Positions 43,182 through 51,361 of a stretch of 64,000 bases of DNA are shown piece after piece. The stretch is from Mariniflexile jejuense (GTDB lineage: Bacteria; Bacteroidota; Bacteroidia; Flavobacteriales; Flavobacteriaceae), in NCBI RefSeq assembly GCF_042675665.1, contig NZ_JBHTJI010000001.1, positions 2,418,001-2,482,000 on the forward strand, written 5' to 3'. A program made the translations under genes and the position numbers. The notes below the pieces were generated by a model. It saw only the letters and a program-made list of their open reading frames with translations. It was not told where the DNA came from and searched no databases. Position 1 is the stretch's first letter, and the number at the start of each line of letters is the position of its first letter.

Positions 43182-43212
43182 ACCTCAAAACAGTTACGTT
43201 TTGAGGTGTTTG
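43182..43212. terminator. Bidirectional terminator between convergent genes
   Basis: A 10-bp stem ACCTCAAAAC / GTTTTGAGGT (43182-43191 with 43198-43207) with an A-run before it and T-rich sequence after, serving the acyltransferase (plus) and the SPFH gene (minus). Confidence 0.8.
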
Positions 43213-43228
43213 TTTAGTTCAATTAAAA

Positions 43229-44149
43229 CTATTCTTTTTTCTTTCTTGTGTTTTTCATGGCTTCACCAATTTGGTTACTTGCTGTAAAACTTGCAACCAT
43301 ATCGTTTAGCATTTGGCTTCCAGCCTGTGGCGAATTTGGTAATAATATTAAATTACTATTTGTTTCGCTACCAATAGCTTGTAAAGTATCGTAATGTTGT
43401 GTTACAACAATAAGCGCAGAAGCTTCTTGCGAGTTTATACCAACACGATTTAAAACATCAACAGATTCTTCTAAACCACGTGCAATTTCACGACGTTGGT
43501 CTGCAATACCTTGTCCTTGTAAACGCTTACTTTCTGCTTCGGCTTTTGCTTTTTCAACTATTAAAATACGTGCTGCATCACCTTCGTATTGAGCCGCAGT
43601 TTTTTCTCTATCAGCAGCATTAATACGGTTCATGGCCGCTTTTACTTGAGCATCTGGGTCAATATCGGTTACAAGAGTTTTAATAATATCGTAACCATAT
43701 TCCATCATAGCATCGTTTAATTCGGCTTTAACTGCAATGGCAATATCATCTTTTTTCAAGAAAACATCGTCTAATTTCATTTTTGGTACTTCAGCACGCA
43801 CCACATCAAACACATAACTTGTTATTTGATCGTGCGGATAATCTAGTTTGTAAAAAGCATCTTCAACTTTATCTTTTATCACTTTAAATTGAACAGATAC
43901 TTTTAGTTTAACAAACACATCGTCTTTAGTTTTGGTTTCAACAATAACATCTAATTGTTGAATTTTTAAACTTAATCGGCCTGCAACCTTATCAATTAAT
44001 GGAATTTTAAATTGAAGACCAGATTGACGAATACTTAAAAATTTTCCGAAACGTTCAATAATAGCGGCAGATTGTTGCTTAACGGTAAAAAAGGACGAGA
44101 TTAAAATAATCACTCCAAGAAAAATAAATGGATAAAGATAAAAGTTCAT
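43229..44149 (-). CDS. SPFH/band 7 (stomatin-like) membrane protein
   Basis: 306 residues. One N-terminal membrane helix (YPFIFLGVIILISSFF), then the band 7 domain (VKQQSAAIIERFGKF to about residue 180, with TLVTDIDPDAQVKAAMNRINAADREK), and an Ala/Glu-rich coiled coil. It resembles the HIR/stomatin branch that forms oligomeric scaffolds in the inner membrane. The partner is unknown; no NfeD-like gene is adjacent. It is divergent from the 44228 gene with a 78-bp gap. Confidence 0.88.
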   Translation of the reverse strand: MNFYLYPFIFLGVIILISSFFTVKQQSAAIIERFGKFLSIRQSGLQFKIPLIDKVAGRLSLKIQQLDVIVETKTKDDVFVKLKVSVQFKVIKDKVEDAFYKLDYPHDQITSYVFDVVRAEVPKMKLDDVFLKKDDIAIAVKAELNDAMMEYGYDIIKTLVTDIDPDAQVKAAMNRINAADREKTAAQYEGDAARILIVEKAKAEAESKRLQGQGIADQRREIARGLEESVDVLNRVGINSQEASALIVVTQHYDTLQAIGSETNSNLILLPNSPQAGSQMLNDMVASFTASNQIGEAMKNTRKKKE

Positions 44150-44197
44150 AATATGTTATTTAAAATGGTTAAAAAAATGGTAGTTACTAAAAAAAGT

Positions 44198-44205
44198 TAT
44201 ATTTG
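44198..44205 (+). promoter_or_regulatory. Candidate -7 promoter box for the 44228 gene
   Basis: TATATTTG matches TAnnTTTG, 22 bp before the chosen ATG. Its position inside the longer possible reading frame supports the later start. Confidence 0.5.
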
Positions 44206-44227
44206 TTCACACAACCCTAAAGGTACA

Positions 44228-44911
44228 ATGAAAAAATTACAACTTATCTTATTAGTAGTTATATTACTATGTTTTGTTACAGAAAGTTTTGCACAAAAAG
44301 GAAATTACCGAATAACCAATGGTATAAGCATTACTGGAGCTATTACAAAGTTTGATATTGCAACCGATAATTTTGCCACCAAACAAGGTGATGGTTTTTT
44401 AGGTGGTTTTACCGCCACGGTTGATATTCCTCATAAATGGTATAATGTAAGTTTTGGCATGCAACTATCAGAAAGTACTTTGGGTGTATCTGCACGACCA
44501 TTACCAATTGTAGCTAATAGTGAGTTTATTGATTATAAAGTGTTTGCTGCTCAAGTAGCTATGTTGCTGCATGTTAAGGTTATACCAAATTATTTTACGA
44601 TTGATTTTGGTCCTATGCTACAATACAATGGCGATATGGAATTGAAGGATAAGGGTAAAGAAAATTACTTTGTTGATAATTATTTAAACTTAACTGCTGA
44701 AGATATTACTACAATTTCTCAATTTAATTTTAATGGTGCAATTGGTGCATCGGTAGGATTTAAGTTTTTTAAATTGAAAGCACAATATATTTACGGTTTC
44801 ACCAACATTTTAAATAAACTAGAAGGCGAAAGTTTAGATACTACTGGCGGAAATGCTCGTTTTAAAGGTAACCAAAATATGCTGGTTTTGGGCGCTATGG
44901 TTTCTTTTTAA
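44228..44911 (+). CDS. Outer-membrane beta-barrel protein (PorT-like fold), function unknown
   Basis: 227 residues from the ATG at 44228, which starts a clear signal peptide (LQLILLVVILLCFVTESFAQ). The mature part alternates hydrophobic and polar residues (e.g. GFTATVDIPHKWYNVSFGMQL, GASVGFKFFKLKAQYIYGF) and ends MLVLGAMVSF with a terminal Phe, as in small outer-membrane barrels. It is not recognised as a named family. The longer frame from 44153 runs over the promoter box and is rejected. Confidence 0.65.
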   Translation: MKKLQLILLVVILLCFVTESFAQKGNYRITNGISITGAITKFDIATDNFATKQGDGFLGGFTATVDIPHKWYNVSFGMQLSESTLGVSARPLPIVANSEFIDYKVFAAQVAMLLHVKVIPNYFTIDFGPMLQYNGDMELKDKGKENYFVDNYLNLTAEDITTISQFNFNGAIGASVGFKFFKLKAQYIYGFTNILNKLEGESLDTTGGNARFKGNQNMLVLGAMVSF

Positions 44912-44912
44912 A

Positions 44913-44932
44913 ATTCCTGCGTAGGCAGGAAT
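44913..44932. repeat. Short palindromic repeat ATTCCTGC...GCAGGAAT
   Basis: A perfect 8-bp stem with loop GTAG directly after the barrel-protein stop codon, followed by CTCATAA. A related half-element (TGCCTTCGCAGGAA) lies near 18873-18886. Such hairpins, from memory, recur between genes in many bacteria including Bacteroidota. It may double as a terminator hairpin but has no T-run. Confidence 0.55.
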
Positions 44933-44999
44933 CTCATAATTTGCATGATGTATTTATAATGAGCAAAGCTATGGTTTTTGTTTAGTGATTTTGGAGTAG

Positions 45000-45063
45000 G
45001 TTCGTTTAAACGTGTTTGTCTGCGAGGATTTTCCGAAGGAAAATCAGAAGCTAGTAAACGAAC
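45000..45063. repeat. Nested inverted-repeat element beside the DHFR-family gene
   Basis: An outer stem GTTCGTTTA / TAAACGAAC (45000-45008 with 45055-45063) encloses an inner stem GATTTTCC-GAA-GGAAAATC (45027-45045). Base composition differs from the flanks (more GC, with AAACGAACAACTAACG). A short ORF across it has no recognisable protein features. The fold recalls recombination-site or structured-RNA elements, but no family is identified. Confidence 0.5.
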
Positions 45064-45128
45064 AACTAACGTTGCTATAGCTAAAACTTGCAATTTTTTT
45101 ATACACTGTTATGCGCTGGCTTTATTCT

Positions 45129-45689
45129 TTAATTCACTTTGGGTTTATAATAAAGCAAGATTGTTCCACTTTTAAAAACTTTGCTTTTTGTCAGTTCGAG
45201 GTTTATATTATTACTCAGATTGTTCAAAATCGGTTCTCCTTTTTCAATGAATATTGGGTCAACCATTATTTGATATTCATCTACTAAATTCGCATTCGAA
45301 AGTTGTTTTAAAATCTTTCCGCTCCCTAAAAGTGTGATGTTCTTTTTACTCGTTTTTTTTAATTCCGTTATTCTTTCTATAAGGTTTTCATTTATGATTT
45401 GAGTGTTTTTCCAATCAGTTGATAGTAAGGTTTTAGAAACGACAATTTTTTCAGAATTATTCATTCCATCTGCAACTTCGGGAAAAGAGTCATAAGCCAT
45501 TTGAGTTGGCCAAAAACTTTTCATCATTTCGTAAGTTACTCTGCCGAATAGAAGTGCGTCTTTAGATTTTAAGCTCTCAACGGAATATTCCGCCTCTTCT
45601 CCTCCGTGTTGGTGCCAATTTATATCCTCGTTAATTCCTTTATAAAATCCATTTAAAGAAATGAATGTGAATGATGTCAATTTTGCCAT
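45129..45689 (-). CDS. Dihydrofolate reductase family (RibD C-terminal-like) protein
   Basis: 186 residues. The pattern TSFTFISLNGFYKGINEDINWHQ at the start, LLFGRVTYEMMKSFWP, and ITLLGSGKILKQLSNANLVDEYQIMVDPI is that of the RibD_C/DHFR-like family widely found as stand-alone reductases. It probably binds NADPH; the substrate is unknown and it should not be called folA. By eye the codon use is richer in GC and less A-rich than neighbours, and a structured element sits at its 3' side, both hinting at horizontal gain. Confidence 0.82.
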   Translation of the reverse strand: MAKLTSFTFISLNGFYKGINEDINWHQHGGEEAEYSVESLKSKDALLFGRVTYEMMKSFWPTQMAYDSFPEVADGMNNSEKIVVSKTLLSTDWKNTQIINENLIERITELKKTSKKNITLLGSGKILKQLSNANLVDEYQIMVDPIFIEKGEPILNNLSNNINLELTKSKVFKSGTILLYYKPKVN

Positions 45690-45809
45690 AATTTTAATCT
45701 ATTGTTGTTTTTCAGCTTACAGAAACTTTAATGATATGAATCCGTTTTTAATGATTTATATCACACCTTAAACGAAGTTAGATTTTTTTTCTGACAAAAT
45801 CAAGCATAA

Positions 45810-45847
45810 AAAATCCTCTTTTATTTTACATAAAGAGGATTTTTAAA
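45810..45847 (-). terminator. Terminator after gltX
   Basis: Stem AAAATCCTCTT / AAGAGGATTTT (45810-45820 with 45833-45843). On the minus strand it lies about 25 nt after the gltX stop and is followed by a T-run. Confidence 0.75.
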
Positions 45848-45868
45848 TTTAAAAATGGGTTTAAGTTT

Positions 45869-47380
45869 TTATAATGTTTTTACCAAGGTTTCAATACGTT
45901 TAATGGTTTCAGCTTTTCCAATTAAATACATAATATCAAAAACATCTGGTCCTTGTAATGCGCCAACTAATGCAATTCGTAATGGCATCATTACTTGCCC
46001 AAAACCTATATTATTAGCGGTTATCCAGCCTTTTATTTCGGTTTGTAGGGTTTCTACTGAAAAATTATCAATTGTGTTTATAATGGCGCTTACAGAAGTC
46101 ATTAATTCTGCTGTATTGTCTTTAAATGCTTTTTTTGTTGCTTTTTCATCGTATGATGATGGTGCTTCAAAAAAGTAAGCACTCAACTCCCAAAAATCGG
46201 ACACAAAAGTTGCTCGTTCTTTAATTTTGCTAACAACAAGTGCTATATAGTTTACGTCAATATCGGCTAATTCTGCATGTTGTTTTTTAAATGTTTTGGC
46301 CAGTTCATCATCGTTTTGTTCTTGCATGTAATGGTGGTTAAACCATTTAATTTTATCTGGATCAAAACGTGCACCAGATTTGTTTACGCGTTCTAATTCA
46401 AATGCTTTTATTAAGTCATCTAAATCAAAAATTTCTTGTTCCGTTCCAGGGTTCCAACCTAAAAATGCTAAAAAGTTAATCATCGCCTCTGGGAAATAGC
46501 CATCTTCTTTATAACCTCTGGATACTTCTTCGGTTACAGGATCTGTCCATTGTAAAGGAAATACAGGAAACCCTAATTTATCGCCATCACGTTTGCTTAA
46601 TTTTCCTTTTCCTGTTGGTTTTAAAATTAATGGTAAATGTGCAAATTCTGGTTTTTCCCAACCAAAAGCTTCATACAATTGGTAGTGTAATGCTAATGAT
46701 GGTAACCATTCTTCACCACGAATAACGTGTGTAATTTCCATTAAATGGTCATCAACAATATTTGCTAAGTGGTAGGTTGGCATGCCATCGCTTTTAAACA
46801 AAACTTTATCGTCTAAAATGTTGGTGTCTATTTTTATATCGCCACGAATAATATCTTTTAGATGCAATGTTTCGTCTTGCGGACTTTTAAACCTAATAAC
46901 ATAATCATCACCAGCTTCAAGTTTTGCTTTTACTTCTTCCGCGCTAAGCGATAACGAATTACTTAATTTTAAGCGGTTGTGCCAGTTGTAAATAAAGGTT
47001 TTTCCTTTGGCTTCATGCTCTGTTCTGTGGAAATCTAAAGTTTCCGCAGTATCAAAAGCATAGTAAGCTTTTCCAGAAGCAATTAATTCTTCAGCGTAAG
47101 CTTTGTATAGATGTTTGCGTTGACTTTGGCGGTAAGGACCAAATTTTTCGTTTTTGTTAATACCTTCATCAAAAGGAATTCCGCACCAGTTTAGCGCATC
47201 AATTATATATTGTTCTGCACCTTCAACATAGCGGTTTTGGTCTGTATCTTCAATACGAAGTATAAATGTACCATTATGTTTTTTAGCAAATAAATAATTG
47301 AATAAAGCCGTACGAACACCGCCTATATGTAATGGGCCAGTTGGGCTAGGTGCAAAACGCACACGAACAGTTTTGGTCAT
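45869..47380 (-). CDS. gltX: Glutamyl-tRNA synthetase
   Basis: 503 residues, a class I synthetase. HIGH-type motif RFAPSPTGPLHIGG at 8-21 and KLSKRDG near residue 255. Zn-site and anticodon-binding helices follow. Essential for charging tRNA-Glu. A minus-strand TATCTTTG promoter box lies at 47398-47405. It is divergent from the DUF4175 gene. Confidence 0.96.
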   Translation of the reverse strand: MTKTVRVRFAPSPTGPLHIGGVRTALFNYLFAKKHNGTFILRIEDTDQNRYVEGAEQYIIDALNWCGIPFDEGINKNEKFGPYRQSQRKHLYKAYAEELIASGKAYYAFDTAETLDFHRTEHEAKGKTFIYNWHNRLKLSNSLSLSAEEVKAKLEAGDDYVIRFKSPQDETLHLKDIIRGDIKIDTNILDDKVLFKSDGMPTYHLANIVDDHLMEITHVIRGEEWLPSLALHYQLYEAFGWEKPEFAHLPLILKPTGKGKLSKRDGDKLGFPVFPLQWTDPVTEEVSRGYKEDGYFPEAMINFLAFLGWNPGTEQEIFDLDDLIKAFELERVNKSGARFDPDKIKWFNHHYMQEQNDDELAKTFKKQHAELADIDVNYIALVVSKIKERATFVSDFWELSAYFFEAPSSYDEKATKKAFKDNTAELMTSVSAIINTIDNFSVETLQTEIKGWITANNIGFGQVMMPLRIALVGALQGPDVFDIMYLIGKAETIKRIETLVKTL

Positions 47381-47397
47381 GTTTTAAAATTTTGCTG

Positions 47398-47405
47398 CAA
47401 AGATA
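47398..47405 (-). promoter_or_regulatory. Candidate -7 promoter box for gltX
   Basis: The minus strand reads TATCTTTG followed by CAGC (TAnnTTTG), 17 bp before the gltX ATG. Confidence 0.55.
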
Positions 47406-47471
47406 CAATTAACACATTATTATAATCACTGTAAAAAATAAAATTGTAGTTTAGTTGGTTAAATACAAAAG

Positions 47472-50400
47472 ATGCAGAGTAATTTTAAAAACATACAAAC
47501 CAAACTTGAAGCGTTTATTAGGCGCTATTATACAAACGAGTTGCTTAAAGGTGCCATTTTGTTTTTCGCCATTGGTTTGTTGTATTTTTTATTTACGTTG
47601 TTTGTGGAACATATTTTATGGTTAAATACCACAGCGCGTGCCATTTTGTTTTGGCTGTTTATTGCTGTTGAATTTGGTTTACTTATCAAATTTATTTTTA
47701 TGCCTTTAGCGAAACTTTTTAAGCTACAACAAGGTATTAATTATGAAACGGCTTCAAAAATTATAGGCAAGCATTTTCCTGAAGTGAATGACAAGTTATT
47801 AAATGTTTTACAATTGCGCCAAAGCACAGAACAATCAGAACTACTGGTTGCAAGCATTGAACAAAAATCGTTAGAATTAAGTCCAATACCTTTTAAACTA
47901 GCGGTTAATTTCAAAAAGAACATTCCGTATTTAAAGTATGCTGCAATTCCGGTTTTAATTTTATTAATTACGTTTTTATTTGGAAAAACAAATTGGTTTA
48001 GTAATAGTTTAGAACGTGTAACACATTACAAAACAGCTTATGAGCCGCCGGCACCATTTCAGTTTTTTGTGGTGAATGATAATCTAAATGCTGTTGAGAA
48101 TAAAGATTTTAAATTAATTGTAAAAACGGCTGGTGATGTTATTCCAGAAAACGCCGAAATAGTTTATAACGATGAAACTTATTTTTTAAAACAAACCGGC
48201 ATTGGTGAATTTGAATATGTGTTTTCACAATTAAAATCGTCTGTAGAATTTCAATTAACATCCAATAACGTTACCTCTAAACCATATACCATTACGGTTG
48301 TAGAAGTGCCAACCTTGTTAAGTTTTGAAATGGTTTTAGATTACCCAGAGTACACAAAAAAGAAAGATGAGACTTTAAAAAGCACAGGAAATGCCATTGT
48401 TCCTGAAGGCACATTAATCACTTGGAAATTAAATACAAAAGCTACCGATAAGGTGCGCTTGTTTGCTAATGATACAACAGCATTTGCATATGAAGAAACG
48501 GGTGTTTTTAAAACATCTAAACGTGTTCATAATAATTTGAATTATGCCATTAGTACAAGCAACAAAACTTTAAAGAATTATGAAAATTTAGCCTTCAATA
48601 TAGATGTCGTTAAAGATGAATATCCTGTAATAAACGTAAAAGTGAAAACCGATAGTTTAGATTTACAATCGTTGTATTTCCATGGGCAAATTAGCGATGA
48701 TTATGGTTTTAGCAAACTTCAACTGGTGTATTATCCTAATAACGATGAATCTAAAAAGCAAGTTCAAAATATTGCTTTTTCCAATTCAAACGTTTCAGAA
48801 TTTATAAACGCATTTCCTAACAATTTGAATATTGAGGCTGGAGTTTCGTATGAATTATACTTTCAAGTATTTGATAATGATGTTGTTAAAAAGTTTAAAA
48901 GCACAAAAAGTAATGTGTTTCAGTTTAGAAAACGTACTAAAGAGGAAGAAATTAATAAACAACTTAATGAACAAAGCGAGTCGATTAAAGATTTTAATAA
49001 ATCATTAAAAAAGTTTGATGAGCAGGATAAACAATTAGAAGAACTATCTAAAACTCAAAAGGAAAAAACACAATTAAATTTTAATGATAAAGCAAAGTTG
49101 GAATCATTTTTAAAGCGTCAAAAACAACAAGACGATATGATGAAAAATTTCAACAAAAAACTTAAGGATAATTTAGAAGAATTTCAGAAAGACAAAAAAG
49201 AAAAGGATGTTTTTAAAGAAGATCTAAAAGAGCGTCTAAAAGAGAATGAAGAACAACTTAAAAAAGATGAAAAACTTTTAGAAAATTTAAAAAAATTACA
49301 AGATAAAATTAATAAAGAAGAGCTAACCCAAAAGCTTGACGATCTAGCTAAACAAAACAAAAATAAGAAACGTAGTTTAGAGCAATTACTAGAACTTACT
49401 AAACGTTTTTATGTTGAAAAGAAATTAGATAAGCTTAAAGATGATTTAAAAACATTGGCAACTGAACAAGAAAAATTATCGAAAGAATCGGAAGATAAAA
49501 ACACAAAAGAAAAACAAGAAAACCTTAATAAGGCGTTTGATGATTTTAAAAAGCAATTAGAAGAACTTAAAAAAGAAGGTAGTGCATTAAAGAAACCCAT
49601 AGAAATACCACAAGATAAGCTAGAAGAAAACGCCATCCAAAAAGAGCAACAAAAGGCATCTGACGCACTTGAACAAAAAGACAAAGCACAATCTCCAGAA
49701 AATAAAAGCAGTAGCCTTAAAAACGCTCAAAACAGTCAAAAAAATGCTGCTCAAAAAATAAAAAAGTTAAGTGAGCAAATGCAAAGTGCTATGCAGGCGG
49801 CAGGAGGCGAACAAATGCAAGAAGATGTAGAAATGCTTCGTCAAGTACTGGATAATTTGTTGTTATTTTCATTTGAGCAAGAAAAGTTAATGAAACAGTT
49901 TCAAACGGTTGATGGTACGCATAGTAAATTCGCAACTTTTCTTAAAAAACAAAACAGTTTAAGAGAACATTTTGAACATGTTGACGACAGTCTTTTTGCG
50001 CTATCACTTCGGCAACCAAAACTTTCAGAACAGGTTAATAAAGAAATTACAGACGTGTTTTACAACATAGATAAAGCTCTTGGTTTCTTTGCTGAAAGTC
50101 AAGTTTATCAAGGCGTTTCTAACCAACAATTCACAATTACCGCAGCCAATAATTTATCAAATTATTTAAGTGATGTTTTAGATAATATGCAGGAAAATTT
50201 AAGTATGTCTCAAGGAAAGGGTGGAAAAGGAGAAATGCAATTACCAGATATGATTATGAGTCAAGAACAACTTAATAAGATGATGGAAGAAGGCATGAAA
50301 AAAGGCAATGAAGGTAAGCCAAAAGAAAACGGTGACGGTAAAAAAGAGGGCGATAAGCAAGGTGAAAAAGGTAAAGAAGGTAATCGTGGTAAAGACGGCG

Positions 50401-50873
50401 ATAAACAAGGCGAAGGTAAAGAAGGGAATAAATCTGGTGATGGTGAAGGAACAAATGATTCTATGAATGGTTTATTATATCAAATTTACCAACAGCAACA
50501 AGAACTTAGAAACGCTTTAGAAGATAAGTTAGCAAAAGAAGGTATTAAAGGAACTGGAAGTGCTTTAACCAGAAAGATGGAAGAAATTGAAATGGATTTG
50601 CTAAATAAAGGTTTTACGAAGCAAACATATCAAAAAATGTTAGATTTGAAACACCAACTATTAAAGCTTGAAAACGCATCGTTTCAACAAGGTGAAGAAG
50701 ATAAACGAGAATCTAAAACCAATCAAGATAATTTTAATAATACTTCTACAAATCAAATTCCAACAGCAAAGCAATATTTCAACATAACCGAAATATTGAA
50801 TAAACAAACATTACCTTTGCAACAAGTTTATAAAAAGAAAGTAAAAGAATATTTTAACCAAACAAATGATTGA
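47472..50873 (+). CDS. DUF4175 family large membrane-anchored coiled-coil protein
   Basis: 1133 residues. Two to three membrane helices at the N-terminus (about 25-80 and 150-170), then periplasmic-type beta domains (~185-480), then a very long charged coiled coil (~490-780, Lys/Glu/Gln-rich). A low-complexity Gly-Lys-Glu-Asp segment (about 945-1000) follows, then a helical C-terminus. It matches DUF4175, a Bacteroidota family of unknown function. The stop overlaps the ybeY start by 8 bp, suggesting translational coupling. Confidence 0.85.
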   Translation: MQSNFKNIQTKLEAFIRRYYTNELLKGAILFFAIGLLYFLFTLFVEHILWLNTTARAILFWLFIAVEFGLLIKFIFMPLAKLFKLQQGINYETASKIIGKHFPEVNDKLLNVLQLRQSTEQSELLVASIEQKSLELSPIPFKLAVNFKKNIPYLKYAAIPVLILLITFLFGKTNWFSNSLERVTHYKTAYEPPAPFQFFVVNDNLNAVENKDFKLIVKTAGDVIPENAEIVYNDETYFLKQTGIGEFEYVFSQLKSSVEFQLTSNNVTSKPYTITVVEVPTLLSFEMVLDYPEYTKKKDETLKSTGNAIVPEGTLITWKLNTKATDKVRLFANDTTAFAYEETGVFKTSKRVHNNLNYAISTSNKTLKNYENLAFNIDVVKDEYPVINVKVKTDSLDLQSLYFHGQISDDYGFSKLQLVYYPNNDESKKQVQNIAFSNSNVSEFINAFPNNLNIEAGVSYELYFQVFDNDVVKKFKSTKSNVFQFRKRTKEEEINKQLNEQSESIKDFNKSLKKFDEQDKQLEELSKTQKEKTQLNFNDKAKLESFLKRQKQQDDMMKNFNKKLKDNLEEFQKDKKEKDVFKEDLKERLKENEEQLKKDEKLLENLKKLQDKINKEELTQKLDDLAKQNKNKKRSLEQLLELTKRFYVEKKLDKLKDDLKTLATEQEKLSKESEDKNTKEKQENLNKAFDDFKKQLEELKKEGSALKKPIEIPQDKLEENAIQKEQQKASDALEQKDKAQSPENKSSSLKNAQNSQKNAAQKIKKLSEQMQSAMQAAGGEQMQEDVEMLRQVLDNLLLFSFEQEKLMKQFQTVDGTHSKFATFLKKQNSLREHFEHVDDSLFALSLRQPKLSEQVNKEITDVFYNIDKALGFFAESQVYQGVSNQQFTITAANNLSNYLSDVLDNMQENLSMSQGKGGKGEMQLPDMIMSQEQLNKMMEEGMKKGNEGKPKENGDGKKEGDKQGEKGKEGNRGKDGDKQGEGKEGNKSGDGEGTNDSMNGLLYQIYQQQQELRNALEDKLAKEGIKGTGSALTRKMEEIEMDLLNKGFTKQTYQKMLDLKHQLLKLENASFQQGEEDKRESKTNQDNFNNTSTNQIPTAKQYFNITEILNKQTLPLQQVYKKKVKEYFNQTND

Positions 50874-51276
50874 TTTTAATTACGAAACCGATTTTTTACT
50901 TGATGATGAAGCAAAAATTAGCGACTGGATTGGTAATGTTGTTAAAGATGAAGGTTGCACATTAGAAGAAATAAATTATATTTTTTGTGATGATGATTAT
51001 CTTCATAAAATTAATGTTGAATTTTTGCAACATGATGATTTAACGGATATTATCAGTTTTGATTATTCAGTCGGAAAAAATATACAAGGCGATATCTTCA
51101 TTTCCGTAGAACGTGTAGCAGATAATGCTAACGATTTTAATGTTTCTTTTACTGAAGAATTGCATCGCGTGTTAGTTCATGGGGTTTTGCATTACTGCGG
51201 TTATAAAGACAAAACAGATGCAGATGCTAAACAAATGCGAGATAAAGAAAATCACTATCTATCTAAGCTTGTTTAG
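50866..51276 (+). CDS. ybeY: Endoribonuclease YbeY (rRNA maturation)
   Basis: 136 residues. The metal motif appears as HRVLVHGVLHYCGYKDKTDADAKQMRDKE: His105 and His109 are present, but the third ligand position holds Asp115 in place of the His of the E. coli motif. I recall Asp or Asn here in other Bacteroidota. It takes part in 16S rRNA 3' end processing and ribosome quality control. The start overlaps the DUF4175 gene by 8 bp; mnmG follows after 85 bp with a parS-like site between. Confidence 0.9.
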   Translation: MIDFNYETDFLLDDEAKISDWIGNVVKDEGCTLEEINYIFCDDDYLHKINVEFLQHDDLTDIISFDYSVGKNIQGDIFISVERVADNANDFNVSFTEELHRVLVHGVLHYCGYKDKTDADAKQMRDKENHYLSKLV

Positions 51277-51293
51277 TATTAAGTAAATCGGTG

Positions 51294-51301
51294 TATATTT
51301 G
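51294..51301 (+). promoter_or_regulatory. Candidate -7 promoter box for mnmG
   Basis: TATATTTG matches TAnnTTTG and is followed by CAAAC. A TTG at 51269-51271 is the nearest -33-like element (longer spacing than ideal). The parS-like palindrome lies just downstream, within the predicted leader. Confidence 0.5.
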
Positions 51302-51327
51302 CAAACTCAAAATTTTAAAACACTAAT

Positions 51328-51343
51328 TGTTCCACGTGGAACA
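51328..51343. promoter_or_regulatory. parS: parS-like site 1 (upstream of mnmG)
   Basis: TGTTCCACGTGGAACA is a perfect 16-bp palindrome matching the chromosomal ParB-binding consensus (tGTTnCACGTGnAACa). It is 18 bp before the mnmG ATG, between its promoter box and start codon. An identical copy lies at 53297-53312. Confidence 0.8.
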
Positions 51344-51361
51344 TTACAATAAAACGAAGTT

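Noticed and set aside
44978..45175. A 65-codon ORF across the structured element near the DHFR-family gene
   Set aside because: It overlaps inverted repeats and the 3' end of the opposite gene, has no recognisable protein features and looks like chance reading of non-coding DNA.
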